Assembly: GCA_033439295.1 (NCBI GenBank)
Contig: JAVTLE010000021.1
Location: 930,009-994,008, forward strand
Origin: Deuterostichococcus epilithicus
Taxonomy: Eukaryota; Chlorophyta; Trebouxiophyceae; Prasiolales; Stichococcaceae
DNA length: 64,000 nucleotides
Direction: 5' to 3'
Positions 43,408 through 56,600 of the stretch are shown piece by piece. Position 1 is the first letter of the stretch. Each line of letters begins with the position of its first letter. A model generated the notes under the pieces. That model was not told the origin of the DNA. It worked only from the letters and a program-made list of their open reading frames with translations, and searched no databases. The position numbers were made by a program, and so were the translations under genes.

Positions 43408-46400
43408 CTACTCCATCTCCTCCTCATCCTTCTCCAGTTGCACCATGTCGTCAATGCGTAGCACCGTGATGGCGGCCTCCGTCGCAAACTGCGCTCGAAA
43501 ACGGCGAGAGTGACTGACAGCGAGGTCCCCGCTGGCACAGTAGTCGCAGACACGGTTTCAGGCCTCCACAGTCTTGGAGGCGCAGCAACGATGCCACTGC
43601 TGGTCGACTACTGCTAACCGCAAACGGCTGACATGCTATGGGGATGGCCCCATGTCGACCAGCCGCGGCAATTCTGAATTGTCTTTCCCAGAGTCAGCTC
43701 CCCCTCCAAGCAGCGAGAGATTGCGGGCTGCTCCACGGCTGCAGCGCCAGTGCAGCCGTAGGCAGCCGCTGCCACACTGCAGTCGAGTAGCAAAGCAGCC
43801 GAAGGTGCACAACCGCCGTTGTCTCCGGCTCGAAGCAGTGTGCTGCCGTGGCGGCGCACCTGCACGATCTTGACCTTTGACAGCACGGGCTCCAGGACGC
43901 CGGCGTCCACGTTGTTGCGCACGGCGCCATTGACAAGGTCCAGGCCGTACTGCGCAAAGTGCTTTTTCTCCGGCCGCGTCTGCGCCGTGTAATGGAATGA
44001 CGCAAGCCGCGACACCAGCTCCGTCGCATCCTGCGCACAAGGTTCGAGCTGTGAATGAGGCCATGGGTGGAGACAATGCACGTCTGGTAGCGTGCCTGCA
44101 AGAGCCTGCTTCCAGTCGATGCCTAAAAGGGGTTGTGATCTGCATACTACTGTGCTTCTCTGCGCTGAGAGATCACCTGTCGTCCCCCTCTGGAGACGGC
44201 TGGCCACATTCAGTGCAGTTTCTGCATGACCGACCGGCGCTGTGAGGGTCAGCTCACGCCAGCGCCACCGCGGATGATGCAGGGCTCTGGCAGTGAGCCA
44301 GGCCACGGCGGCGGCTGGTGCCGCCCTTCGAAAACCTCACCTTGCCGGCGTTGACAGCGAGCGTCTTTGGGATGACCAGCAGGGCGTCCGCAAACTCGGC
44401 GATGGCCAGCTGCTCACGGCTGCCCAGCGTCTTGGCAAAGGACTCCAGGTAGATGGACAGCGCCGCCTCCACCGCGCCGCCACCTGCGCACATGGCCTTG
44501 CAGGCTCAGGCGTACACATAGCCTTGTGGCGTTGATAACTCTCAACGCAGCATCCATAACGAGCGTCCATGGCAAGTCTCTTGACCTTGCGTCTATGAGC
44601 ATTGCCTTCACCGCAGGCCAGGAGGGCCGCAAGCTCCTGAGGCATTGGATTCCCGGAGGTGCGCGGCTGCAAGTGCCTCCATAATTCATTGGAGCACCTG
44701 CTTTCATGAGCGCCAGCGCCTGCGACACCTCATGATCCCAGACTCGCCCCGGGCAGGGGCAGGAGGCAGCGGGGGACAGCGCACCAGGGACGACGGCGCC
44801 CGACTCCAGGACGCGCTTGACGATGCAGAATGCGTCATGCAGGGAGCGGTCCATCTCGTCCAGCAGGTAGTCGTTGGCCCCCCGCAGCAGCACCGTCACT
44901 GCCCTGCTGTTTTTGCAGCCCTTGATCATCAGCACGTCGTCGTCTGCGACCGTCTCCTCCACCACCTGCACAGGGTTCAGGCAACGGCAGCTTCAGTGGA
45001 GTGGCACCGTGACTGCCCGGCCGTCCTTGCAGCCCTTTGATCATCAGCACGTCGTCGTCTGCGACCATCTCCTCCACCACCTGCACAGGTTTGAGGTGGC
45101 AATGGGGTCAGGCTGCAAGAATGTCAAGGTCTGCACAAGGTCGGTTCGAAATGATTGCTTGCATGAAAGGGTGCTGCATGAAAGGGTGCACGTGTGATGA
45201 GTGTGAGATGATCGCACACGGCCAGAGAGTCAGGAGGCAGCAGAGGGCTGCCAGGAATCCCGCCGTGCCAGTCGGGCGCAGTCGCACGTCTGGTGATGTG
45301 TGCTGGCAGGCAATAGCCACCGCTGCATCACAGGGAGCCCGCAGCAGAGCCTGCTGCTCTGCGGGCACGCTGCAGCCCACACGGCGGCTCAAGGCGGCTC
45401 CAAGATGCACCAGGGATTTGCACTCGGTGCCCCAGGGTGGCCCGTAGCCGGCGCACCTCCTCGGCAGTGCCCAGGCTGGAGGCCTCGAAGCTCTCGTTGC
45501 CATCCATGTCCGCAAGCGCCATGACCAGCTGCCCGCCCGTGGCCTTGGCTATCCGCCTGCGGCGGCGCCGTGGAGCACGCCTCAGCGCGCGCGCCAGTTG
45601 CACCGTGGCGATGCAGCTGCTGACTTCCTGCTGACGGATGTGCTGCCCACCCATAGAGCGCTGCCCCCCCCCTCTTCAGGCCACTTCCTTACCAGGCACA
45701 CAAACCTACACACTCATGAGGCCGGAGAATGCTGGTGACGACGGGAGGCACTCGACTGCCAGTGGCGGCGGAGGGCAGCAAGCAGGGAGCGGCGGCGGGG
45801 CAGCCCCCACCTGAGGTCGTCCTTGGGGACGCGGCGCACGGCGATGGCCCCCGCCTCCACAAAGTACTTGAGCGACATGTCGTCGATGCCCTTCGTCGTC
45901 AGTATGACGTTGGCGCCGGCAGCCAGCACCTTCTGGATGCGCTCCTTTGTGATGTCCGTCTCCCGCTCCCGGATCTGCTCCAGCTTCTTGGGGTCCGACA
46001 CCAGCACCTGGGCGGCGCAGGGGTGCGGCAGGCAAGTCGTTGGAGACTGCTCGTCAGCTTGACTGATGCCAGTTCGCCTACCAGCACCAGACCCCCGCCG
46101 TCCTCCCCGGACGATGCTTGGCATGCCCGCCTACAGATGCCAATGGCTGCTGCCGCATGGCACAGAAGTTCCGCTCCCGTCGAGCTTGCCGGTCGAGCTT
46201 CCCTCACCAATGCCAATAGCAGACAAAACCCTGTTGCACGTGCAGGAAGGAACTCCTCACCTGGATACCCATGTGCATGCGCTGCTTCTGCAGGTTGAAG
46301 TCCAGGCACGCGATCTTGGCGTTCTTGACGCTCTTGACCATGCCCTGCGAGGCGCGCCCCATGTTGAGCGCATAGCCGTTCAGCAGCCGACTCTCCCGCG

Positions 46401-47636
46401 CGCTCTTGCCGTGCGCCTTGAGCACGCTGACCGCCTTGACCGGGTACCTGTAGCCACACTCACAAAGTAAGAGTCTGCTGACTGCACGGGTCAGGTGCAA
46501 GCGGCAGCCGGGAATGTGAGCATGCGAGCCCCGAATTTGCGGCGGTGTCATGCAAACAAATGCCAGGACGATGTCAGGTGAGTTTGCTCTCCGTAGCGAT
46601 GAAGCATGGGCTTCTCACCGGGCCTTGCCCTCCGGGGTGGTGGTTTTGACGGCCAGCATCGCATCGACGGCCATTTTTGAGAAGAAGTCCTCGTCGGCGC
46701 CTATGATCTTGGACGACATGGCCGTCTTGGCGCAGTTGATCAGCGCGTCCTTGCCCAGCGTGTCCACCCGGATGGCCAGGTTCTCCTCGATGAACTTGCA
46801 TGCCTGCGGACGCGGCTCATGACCCATCAACCGATGTGGCATGCCTTCCCAAGATGCTTTGCAGCAGTTGGTGCGCTCTTAGGCCCACAGGAAAGCCGCA
46901 GTGGAGCCCCTGAAGACAGAGACTGTCCGCCGATGCAGCCATGCCATCCGGGCTGCGGCAGGGCTGCAGCAGCAGCAGCAGCAGCATCAGCAGCAGCAGC
47001 ATGCCCTTACCTCGCGCATGGCTAGCCGGTAGCCGCTGATGATGGACGTTGGGTGGATTTTGTTGCGAACCAGGTCGTTGGCGCGCTTCAGCAGCTCCGC
47101 GGCGCAGATGACCACCGACGTGGTGCCGTCGCCCACCTCCTTGTCCTGCAGCCCCGCCAGCTCCACCAGAATCTGCGACCATGCACCGGCCGCGCTGTGA
47201 CTGCTGCAGTCGTCGCCGGATGCTTCGCAGCAGAGTATCAGTCGGTGTCACGACACACATACGGAAGCATCGAAGAGCAGGGAAATTCAGGCAATTTCTG
47301 GTTCACCTTGGCGGCTGGCTGCTCCACCTCTAGTAGCTTCAGGATTGTGGCGCCGTCGTTCGTGATGGTCACATCGCCAATGTCGTCAACGAGCATCTGT
47401 GGGTGCAGCACAAGGTGCAATGGTGGTTCATGTTCCTCGGCCTTACAAGATGCACATGAGACTGCCATCTTGAGGCAGTAGGAGAGTGTGCACACGGGTA
47501 CCTTGTCCAAGCCGACAGGCCCAAGCGACGTCTTGACGATGTTGGCAATCGCTGCAACGGCTGTGACATTCTGCGTTCGCACGTCCTGCCCTGAGGTACG
47601 ATCGCCATTCAGCTGAAAGGCGGGTGGGGCAACCAT
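43408..47636 (-). CDS. CCT1: T-complex protein 1 subunit alpha (CCT1, TRiC chaperonin)
   Basis: One of eight subunits of the cytosolic chaperonin that folds actin, tubulin and other proteins using ATP. The start at 47636 opens [20 protein letters not shown]. In order come [19 protein letters not shown] (about 47540), [20 protein letters not shown] (about 47370), [20 protein letters not shown] (ATP-binding GDGTT, about 47140), [19 protein letters not shown] (about 46805), [19 protein letters not shown] (about 46740), [20 protein letters not shown] (about 46325), [20 protein letters not shown] (about 45995), [16 protein letters not shown] (about 44968), [20 protein letters not shown] (about 44890), [16 protein letters not shown] (about 44490), [20 protein letters not shown] (about 43955) and [20 protein letters not shown] (about 43490). 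The stop is at 43408. These match alpha rather than other CCT subunits. There are about a dozen exons. One acceptor with its exon start is duplicated (44891-45089). Confidence 0.96.
44891..45089 (-). repeat. Tandem duplication of a CCT1 splice acceptor and exon start
   Basis: Bases 44891-44974 (start of the [10 protein letters not shown] exon with its acceptor) recur at 45005-45089, about 114 bp upstream in gene direction, with a handful of mismatches and one extra base. Both copies have CTGTGCAG|GTGGTGGAGG. The upstream copy encodes [16 protein letters not shown] and then loses the CCT1 frame. Confidence 0.93.
46966..47001. repeat. (CAG)n microsatellite in a CCT1 intron
   Basis: About twelve CAG units, with one CAT interruption, lie in a CCT1 intron. 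Confidence 0.9.
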
Positions 47637-48403
47637 GCTTCCGAGGTGTTTCGATTCTTCGGATCAGGTGCAGTTGCATTCAACGCGCATGTTTGCTGTG
47701 CGGCAGCCACTGATGGTTACACGAGTAGAGCGTTGACGATACGATGCCAGCACAACAGTCTGTGTGCCGCTGGGATTTGCAGTTGCAGGCGCGCCCTTCC
47801 TCAGTTGCCGGGGAAGCACAAGACGCTGAGGAAGCCGGAAGGGTGCTGCATGTGGCTCGTGCAAGGTTTGATCAGGCACTCCATGGAAAGTATTCATAGT
47901 TGTTGGTGAACCACCGCCCAAAGCGGTTCCTCCTTCCTTCCTTCCTTGAGCAATCGTCTCATTACACTTGCAATCAGTAGGTGCAAACTTGCATGCCCTC
48001 TGCGCAACAGTATGTTGACCGCGTCATTGAGCACAGCGACAATCACTGCATGGCACTGCCGGACGCCAGCAGTACGACCAAACACAATAGGAACACGCTA
48101 CGAAGTCAGAAACCAAGGTGGGCAGGTTCCAAACGTGAGGAGCAGCGTCGGTGAGCAGCGACAGTGGCCAGCTATGCGGCACAGCAAGTGCGGCATGAAC
48201 CCGCCTGTCCGCCACACACCAACAGCCGGGCATTTCGCTAAAAACTAGGTGACAGTGCGCAGTATCTGGACAAGACAGCCAGGCGATTGATTGTCAACTT
48301 TGGAGTGTGAAGCGACTACCTACATACTAGGATATCAGCAGCAGCTGCGAGAACACAGCGCCAGGAGCAGCACAGGATGTCACGCCGCCGCCGCCGCCGC
48401 CCA
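47637..48403. other. Intergenic region between CCT1 and the SSF transporter
   Basis: This 767-bp stretch holds the CCT1 promoter and the transporter 3' UTR. A short (CCTT)n tract lies at 47928-47947. A UGUAA element in transporter direction lies at 47966-47962, 438 nt past its stop. No gene is recognised. Confidence 0.55.
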
Positions 48404-51400
48404 TCAGATGTGAGCTCGCGTCTCGCCCTCATTCGGCACAAACATTGACTCGTGGCCAGTCTGCGTGACGGGCTTCCCGTACGCCTCCTCCGATGACTCG
48501 TCAACGCTTTTGACGGCGCCCAGCGGCAGCTGCTCGTCCTGCCGCAGGTCGTTCCACTCGTCAGGTCTCAACATTGCCTGCTTTCCTCCAGTCGTGCGTC
48601 TGCCATGGTGGGTGCCAAAGCGCAGCAGGGCAGCACCAAACGGCGAAGTGCACGTCGAGATGCTCGCAGAGGCCGCTTACAGTACTGAAGAAGACAGTGC
48701 ATGCTTCTATGACTTGACCAAACAGACCCTTGCCTGCAGCGGGTCCACAGGGTCCAGCGGGCGGCGCAAGATGGCGCGGGCGATGTGCTCCACGGCGGCG
48801 CCGACCAGGATGCCCACAATCGACATGCCCTGCACAGCAGGACGACAACGAGCTTGGGGTTGAAAGGACTAAGGACAGGTTCAGCGCAGGCACCCTAGCC
48901 CCAGCGTTCAGCGCTTGCACACGCCAGATGCCGTGTTGCACACGTGCTCCTCCGCTGTTGGCAGGCCCGTGCATGCATGGCAGGCCATTGACGGGGAAGG
49001 CGCACCAGGGCGATCACGAAGGGCGGCCAGTCGTACTCGATCGTGAACACGCGCTTGAGCACCTGCAGATTGTACACCGCAGGCTGTCAGGACCGCAGCC
49101 CATCACAGCCCATCACGATGCCTCTAGTCACCCTGCGCTGAGCAATCCGTGCACAACATCGAGGGACGGGGCCCTGTCGCCCAAACAGGGCTGCTCTCAC
49201 AGACGAAAGGGGATTCTTCTGCCAATGCCTGCCATGGCCTCACCTGGCTGTACGTCTCCTCAGGCTTCTGCGCGATGGCGGACCACCAGAACACGGAGAC
49301 GAGGCCCTGCAGGCAGCCCGACAGCATCGAGAAGGGTGTGACCAGCCTGCGAGCACCAGGCGAGGACGTCAGAAGGAGCGGTGCAGGTGTCATGCGCGAC
49401 CCGGCGATAGACTCCAGACGGCCAGAAATGCCACACATGCATGCCAGCGTGAAGCGTGGCCCAAGCGAAGCCTCATGGGGCCAGACTGGTGAGCCTGTAG
49501 CCACCACAGCGAGACTCTGGCAATCTTTTCAGAAGAGGCACCTGTATGCCAGCCGGTGGCGGATGAGGCCTGCCAGCACCGGCAGCGTGCTGGTGGTGGT
49601 CACCAGGTTGGCCACCAGGAACAGCTGGATGATGTTGTAGCTCTGTGCAGGCAGCAGTATTCTTGAGCAGCTCAAGCTCGTGATGACCAACAGGGTGATG
49701 AAACCTCCGTCGCACTGTCGACAGTGGATGTGCGCCACGGGCAGCGCGGGGGAGCTGCACTGCAGGACGCCCGACACAGGGCTGCCGAGCACGTTTTCGA
49801 TTGGTGGAGGTGCGTTGCACTTTTCACAGGTACACTTGAACGCACAGGTGCTCCAGCCAGCCCACACCTTCAGGCTGACGATCATCGGCGGCACAGTCAG
49901 CAGCAGCACCAGCAGGCGCACGACCAGCAGCGGCGAGTGCTTCAGGTACACGCCGCTGATGTTGTCGACAATGGCATTCTGCAGGCTGTCGATGGCAGAT
50001 GTGCTCATGGTGACCGACAGGATGGAGACCACCAGGGTGATGCCGATGTGCCTGCGCAAACGGAAAGCACGCACAGGGTTCAGCGTCGCAGGGTGCAGCA
50101 TTGCCGAGCTTGGCACTTGTCATTCCAGATTCAGCCTTCCCAGTCCCAGACCCATGCTGTTTGCCCAATTGAGATACACCTTCGATTGTAGGAACACTGA
50201 AGGACAAAGATGCGTGGGCAGTGGAACAGCGTCACAATGCAGAAGAATCACAGAGCCAAGTGCACAGAAGTAACCCAGCGACCCAACAGGAACGTACCGA
50301 CCGCCATTCACATTGTCCAATAGACTGAAGAGGATGGTGTTGCCGTAGTCGTCAGGGCCAGAGGGCACAAACAGTCCAGACCAGGCGGCCAGGATGCCGC
50401 CGAAGCCGAACAGGAACACACAGATGGTGATGGCCGCAAAGCCGAGGCCGCCGCCAATGTGCAGGTTCCTGCAGCGGGCATCAGGAAGAGTTGTCTGCCA
50501 AGATGCGTGATCGTGTTGCAGACACTTGCGGCCCACTTGCCGACACTGACAGACGCTTCGAAGACGCCTCAATGACACGAAGCAGAGGGGCAAGCTCGCT
50601 GAAGCGGACCTTGAAGTGACACGAAACGGACAGTGGCAGAACTGCTGTGCCAGCTGCGCTCAGACCAAAGTGCCATCCAGCGCATCGAAACTACCCACCA
50701 CCCCCGACAAAGTGTGCTCCACGGACCACTCACCGCTTAGTGGAGGTTGCCCAGCAGCGCTGCCACATGGCCTCCGAGAAGACCGTGGACGATGCAAGCG
50801 AGATGGGCAGGACAGCAATGGAGGCGTAGCCGGTGTATGTGGCTCGCAGGTAGTCCGGCATTGGCTTCGGCAGCGGCGCCTTGAACGTCACCGCCACGAA
50901 GATGACCAGCACAATCAGCATGCAGATGGCGGCGGCTGCCTGGATCTACGGGTCGCAAGACAGCGCGTGCTGGTCAGCAGAGCCGAGGCCGCATTCGGCT
51001 TCGTTTGCATGCACCCTCTACATACTTGCTTGCACATTCAGCACATGCAGGCTTGACGCTTGCGTGTTGGCCGGGTTCTGTCGAGCCCAGACTCCTCAGA
51101 GTCATCGAAGGAGGAACTAATGCATGACAAGCGTGCCTGGTCCGTCACGATCGACACGTACAGGCCGCCGTACGCGGTGTAAATAGCGCTGATAATGCCA
51201 ATGATGACCACGATGGGCCACCGGACCGTGCCAATCACAATCTCAAACAGGTCGCCGACTGCCGTGAACTCTGCCGTCAGAGCGACGCCCACTGCGGGTT
51301 TGCGGTTGCACGAGTCAGTAGTGTCCGAATGATCCTTCAGTACCATGGGCATCTGGAGTGACAGGCAGCGCGGCAGCGATGATGCTAAACAGATGCATTC

Positions 51401-52310
51401 GCATGCAATCATGCAGCGAGCTGCCGATGGGCGACGTACTGTTGAAGAGCTGCAGCAAGCAAACGGCACCGAGTCAGTTGATTGATATGCCCTCCAGACG
51501 GCATGGGCCGCGATGTACAGCCGCAGCTTGCGTGTAATAGGGGAGAGGACCGAAAGATCATGAAGGATGACAGTGATATCGCACAACACCTGCAGCGATA
51601 GACGGCTGCAATGATAGACTTTGCAACAACGCACCATGAGCAGCGAGATGTAAACCTGCACCACCGGCCCAAATCGCCGCTTCACAAAGTCTGTGAACGA
51701 CAGGACGTTGGGCACCAGCTTGTGCACAAAACCGCCGAGGAAGGCGATCATGAGCACCGGGAACCCTGCGAGTAAACACTCTCGTTTTGATCACCCACCC
51801 TCATGCATCCCAGCTGATGCAGTTCCTGCCGCTGCATATGCACAGCGCAACAGATGGTAACTGCCCAAATTAGACAAAACAAGGCATCGTTACAAATAAG
51901 ATCAAAATCCTCACCTGACGACACGGCGTACACGGCCAGGCCGAGGGTGCCAGCATAGTAGCCATAGCTAGGCGGGCTGAACAGCGTCCATGAGCCCATG
52001 GCTGCCGCAAAGAACGACCAGCCGATGCGGAACCAGCCCTGCCATGCGAATGCACGAATGTGGGTGGACCATTGGGATGTTGGGACATCAGGAGACCCAC
52101 GAAGGTCTGCATCAGGTTTGATGGGCACGGGCTCATTCCAGATGAAGCCATGCGCACCACTGAGCGGCGCGCCGTCAGGAAAAACTCTGTTGTGTCCTTC
52201 TTCTGGTTGCGCCGCTGGCGGACGAACATGAAGACGCAGGCGAACACGCCAAACAACAGCACCACCGCCGAGCATACTGGGTACGTCACCGCTACGACCT
52301 TGGCCACCAT
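48404..52310 (-). CDS. Sodium:solute symporter family (SSF) transporter, substrate unknown
   Basis: Multi-pass cation/solute symporter. The start at 52310 opens MVAKVVAVTYPVCSAVVLLF, the first membrane helix, followed by QKKDTTEFFLTAR, the typical SSF motif. Further blocks are GWSFFAAAMGSWTLFSPPSY (about 52015), AFLGGFVHKLVPNVLSFTDF (about 51745), GDLFEIVIGTVRWPIVVIIG (about 51255), AIYTAYGGLYVSIVTDQ (about 51190), ICMLIVLVIFVAVTFKAPLP (about 50925), GFAAITICVFLFGFGGILAA (about 50440), LVVSILSVTMSTSAIDSLQN (about 50030), NIIQLFLVANLVTTTSTLPV (about 49640) and VFTIEYDWPPFVIAL (about 49060). About 12 or more helices can be counted. A cytoplasmic tail with ESMFVPNEGETRAHI ends at the stop 48404. 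The overall pattern is closer to fungal/algal SSF proteins of the DUR3 (urea) side of the family than to bacterial proline carriers, but I cannot assign the substrate. Exon joins at about 51300-51600 are unclear. Confidence 0.85.
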
Positions 52311-53602
52311 TTTTCAGGCGGCGGCGGCGGCAATGGCCACGCTGGCTGTCAGGAGGCAGCAACGGCCGGGCAGCTGTCCGCCTCCGCCACAGTGAACAAC
52401 CGCCTCAGCAATCCTGCGCCAGCAGACATGGCACCTTGACAGAGGATAAGGACAGCAGGCAGGGGGCCAGGGCTAGGATCAAAGCGGGTGCCCCAAGGGG
52501 GCAAGTTGGACAGGGCCCCTCTTGTTTCATTTCTTTGATGCATGCACAGATGACGATGACCGCATGTGCAAACCCTGAGGTGCCAGCCGTCACCCCTCAG
52601 CATGCACAGTACACTTCAAGGCCCACAGCACGTTGCTCTGCTGGGCAAACCCCGGTCCGGCATGTTGGAGGCGCAGCACACCGTGTAACAGGGCTAGTCA
52701 GATGCAAAGGCGCGCCACGACAGGGTGAACGTCCCACCTGCACCTCTGCTGTCTATAGCGGGCTGGCGGGACGCAGCACGGGCGGTGCAACCACGGTAGT
52801 CAGGCGCTTCGGGCAGCTTTTGACAGAGAATATTCAATTATGGCTTGATGGGTTCGAGCCCAATTTCCATTTTGCCAGTTACTGAGGAGAGGAGCTCGTG
52901 CTGTACGGCGCTGAGATTTCGACAAAATTCAAGGGGACGAAGGGGGGCCGGAGGGGGGGGGAGAAGGCAGGAGAACTCAGATTTACCTACAGCACTAAGC
53001 CACTAACGTCCCTCATCATGCTTGCTGGGGCCTTGAGGACGGCGCCTCATTCGTTCGCTCAATCATTTAAGAGCCAGCCGTCTGCCAGCTTCTGAAGGGT
53101 GGACTGCGGCCAGGGAAGACCCCGAGCATGCACTGCTGGGATCGCCATATGCGCCGCTGAACGCCGAACCGCAGATGATTCAGCAGGGTGCTGACTGCCA
53201 ACTCAGCGCCTGTGAATGCAGTCAGGGCAGCTGTTGGACCGAACAGAATGCTGAAACAGCGTCAGCATGATGTGCACGGTATGTCGCATGCAGTCAGTGA
53301 TGCTCTGGATGCACGCCGCACCTGGACGCATATGAGCCTTTGTATGGAGCGCTGCAACGACACCGGCAGCTCCTGCAACGACCGGCTGCAGCACGGAACG
53401 AAAAAATCGTGTGGCACATCTCGAAGAGGGCTGCTGCAGCAACGATCATCCATGCATGCAAGGAGTGACGCTTGAGTCGGAAATGCATCAGCATTCATGC
53501 AAGTTGTACAGACAGTACACCAGGGAGGCGGCATGAGGCACACCCGGTGAGGTGCAGCTGGGACGAGTCCACGTCGCCGTGGCCCTTGGCAAAGGCAGAA
53601 CC
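52311..53602. other. Intergenic region upstream of the SSF transporter
   Basis: This 1.29 kb stretch holds the transporter promoter and the 3' UTR of the membrane-protein gene. A G-run cluster at 52933-52961 could form a quadruplex. A T-arm-like word at about 52848 is not part of a tRNA. Short ORFs are unsupported. Confidence 0.5.
52933..52961 (+). other. G-run cluster (potential G-quadruplex)
   Basis: Runs of 4, 6 and 9 G separated by 5-base spacers satisfy a four-tract G3 pattern. They lie about 620 bp upstream of the transporter start. Confidence 0.5.
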
Positions 53603-56600
53603 TCAGTTGCACTTCTCATGCGCTGCTTCCTCCGTGCCCACAGCGGCGGGAGGCAGGTCGCCCTCTGCCGTCGCCACCGCTGAGCACTGTGCAGAGCGCC
53701 TTGCTCTGAAGAGCGGCTCGATCGGGGTCCATTGGTCCTGCAGCAGGCATTTACAGTCGGGTTGAGCTGTTACCATTGGCGTTCGCACACGTTGTGCAGT
53801 CACACATGCAAGGCATGACATGACCCCTGACGAGCCTCAGCGCCGCATCGTGCAGCAAGATTTGGCAAGTTGACCTTCAGGTGGCTAAAGAATTCCCGAG
53901 CCACTGCCAGCCAGCCCCAGATGCGCAGTCGCACGGCCGCAATAAAGGCGTGCCACCGCCGCTTCGTCCGCCTCGTGAGCGTCAGCCTGTGCCGCGCCAG
54001 GCTTGAGCACACCTGCAGCGGACAGGGATGTCAACTTCTCGATCCCTGCAAACCGTGCAGTGCATTTGATCACGGAGCATGGGGGTTGCGACGCCGCCTT
54101 CGTCGAGGGAGCGTCTCGAGGGCATCATTCGCATGCAACTTCTTCACTTGGCAGCAGCGATTCAATCGCTGTGTGGCACACCTGTGCGATGAACCTGAAG
54201 GTGGTCTGGCAGCCCTTAGCGCACTTGACGCCGGACACACGGAGCACGTCCATGGGCAGCACCACATACCACCACGACACCTTCAAATAGACACGGAGGT
54301 CGCTGAACATGCTGCATCGGAGTAATATAATGTGTGGCTGGAGCTCCTCGCAAAAGCGCGGCAAAAATGGAAGAGGCGATGGCTACTGGCCGTCAGCAGT
54401 GGCATCCGCTCGCCGAAGAAACTTCTGCCTGATACGACGTCATGGCCGGCCATTGTCCTTGCCTGGGAGGTTGCTTGCTGGCCGGCTGACGCCAGCTGCT
54501 GCGACGCGCGGGCTGCCCCGAAGACCGCGCCGCCGACAGACTTGAGCGAACCCGCCGCCAGCAAGGCAGCCTGTGAGAACCACAGCAACTCTGGATGGTC
54601 TCTGGAGCTGCGTGATAAGCCTTCCAGATATCGGGACCATGGAGCTCCTGTCAGGCAGCACGATCAATCATGTCTAGTCACGAACACGACAATAGACGTC
54701 ATAGATTAGCGGCTCTGCTGCCACAGCATGCCCGGTGATGCATCACGTGCCTGCGCGGCAGAGCCCCATGCTAGCTTGAGCGGCAGCAGGAAGCCACTGA
54801 GCATGCCGCCAAGGAGCTGCGCCAGCGCCACCAGCGGCGACAGCAGCAGCGCAAAGGAGCCTAGCAGCTGGGAGCCCAGGAAGGCGGCCACCTCCCTGAC
54901 GGCATCAAGCGGCGGTCCTGCATGCACAGCTGAGCCTCTCGGGAGGCAGTGGTGGTCCAGGAGCACGCTCAGCGTTCATCTGATTCTACAGCGATGCCAT
55001 TGTGGACTAAGAGCGATGAGGGACACCATACGTGTAGCAGGGACAGGCAGTGGAGAAGGCGCACCCAGGATGTCGATTGCTGGCTGCGCAAGGCCCCGCA
55101 TGTACCGGGCCATGCCGAGGCCCCACTGCAGCAGCTGCATCGCATACATGGAGTTGCCTGCGAGGTGGCAGGATGTACGGTCAGTGCACAGGGCACACTG
55201 GATCAGGAGGCCGCAGATGATGCCGAATCATGCACTTGAGAATGGCTGAAAAATTTCAGGCACAAACCCACCAAAAATGTAGGTCAGCAGGATGGAGAGC
55301 CGCAGTTTCACGTGCTCATCCAGCCAGCCCTGGATAGCCGACAAATGCAGCCCGGCGAATGCCCGTCGCAGCACCTGCGGCACGACCGGGCTCAGCCTGG
55401 ACAGCAGAGACTGAAGCAGCACAGCAGACTCCTGTGCAGTGATCCTGCGGAATGACAGTGCTCACTCAAAACGTGGTGATTTTACAAGCAGCTTTGGACG
55501 TTGGTATCAGTGGGCATCTATGTCACCTCGTCCAAGTACGGCGTGTGTTTGTACAGGTCGTAGAAGCCAGTGGAGAGCGAGAACACGCTGATCAGCACGA
55601 ACAGGACCCAGGTGAGGGTGCGCAGCCAGGGCCGGTAGAACAAGCCAAACTGCGGCAGGAAGATCGCCCATACCTGCACCGCAACGGCCCATGCTTGGCA
55701 TGCAGGAGCGGACTCAGGGCTACAGACGAGCCCGCACCAAAAGCTTCAACTACATCGAGACCTTGAACGAATGCTGGTGCTATGACGACCGCTCTCATGG
55801 CTCCCAAGGTATCTCAAAATCTTTCTGCAGATCGGCACCTGCAGTCCCGTCTCGTACAATCGCAGCAGGCGCTCATCGCCCTCGATCACCGGCCGCAGCA
55901 GGCTGTGCACGCGCTGGTCTGCAAAACTGAAGCTGATGGTACGGTAGGGGTACGACTGAGACTGAATCTGCACAGCAAGGATTTGAACACACTTTGCCAC
56001 CGCGCCTGTGGAAGCATGGAGCTCTGATGGTGAGGCGGCGCAAGCGGCGTGCAGGAGCCTGTGATCCATCAACCAACGAGCTGTGTGGCTCTGCCAAACG
56101 CAAATTGATGGCTCGATTGCATGGGTGCGAAAGCGCACCGTCCAGTGCGCCGGCATGGGCCAGGAGCCACTGCTGAGCTTGCGACCCGCGAGGCCGGCGC
56201 CTGGCGGCGGCTGACAGACCTTGCTGGGCGAGGCTGCCAGGTCGCTCGCTGTGTAGCTGAGCCGCCTCAGCACGCTCCCTGTACGTCCATTACAACATTT
56301 AAATGTATGGGTATCCGCTAGCAGCCTGCAGGTCGCAGGGTTGATGGGCGCCAACTGGGGAAGTATCAGGACACTCATGGTGAGTTTCGTCCCTCTGCGG
56401 AACACATGCCCGACATACCTGTGGGAGGCTGCCACTCAACAGGAGGGACAGGTATGGGCGCGCTGCCTGAGGACAGCCACTCCTGCTGCGAGCTGCTGGC
56501 CGCCGGCTCATGCGGCGCTGATGCTACTGCGGCTGCTGCTGCTGGCTCCGGCTGTGAGCTGTTGTCTTTTTTGGGGTGTAGCTGCGGCAGCGGGTTTGGT

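Noticed and set aside
52840-52880. GGGTTCGAGCCC word resembling a tRNA T-arm
   Set aside because: No matching acceptor, D or anticodon stem can be drawn around it, and the T stem has a mismatch.
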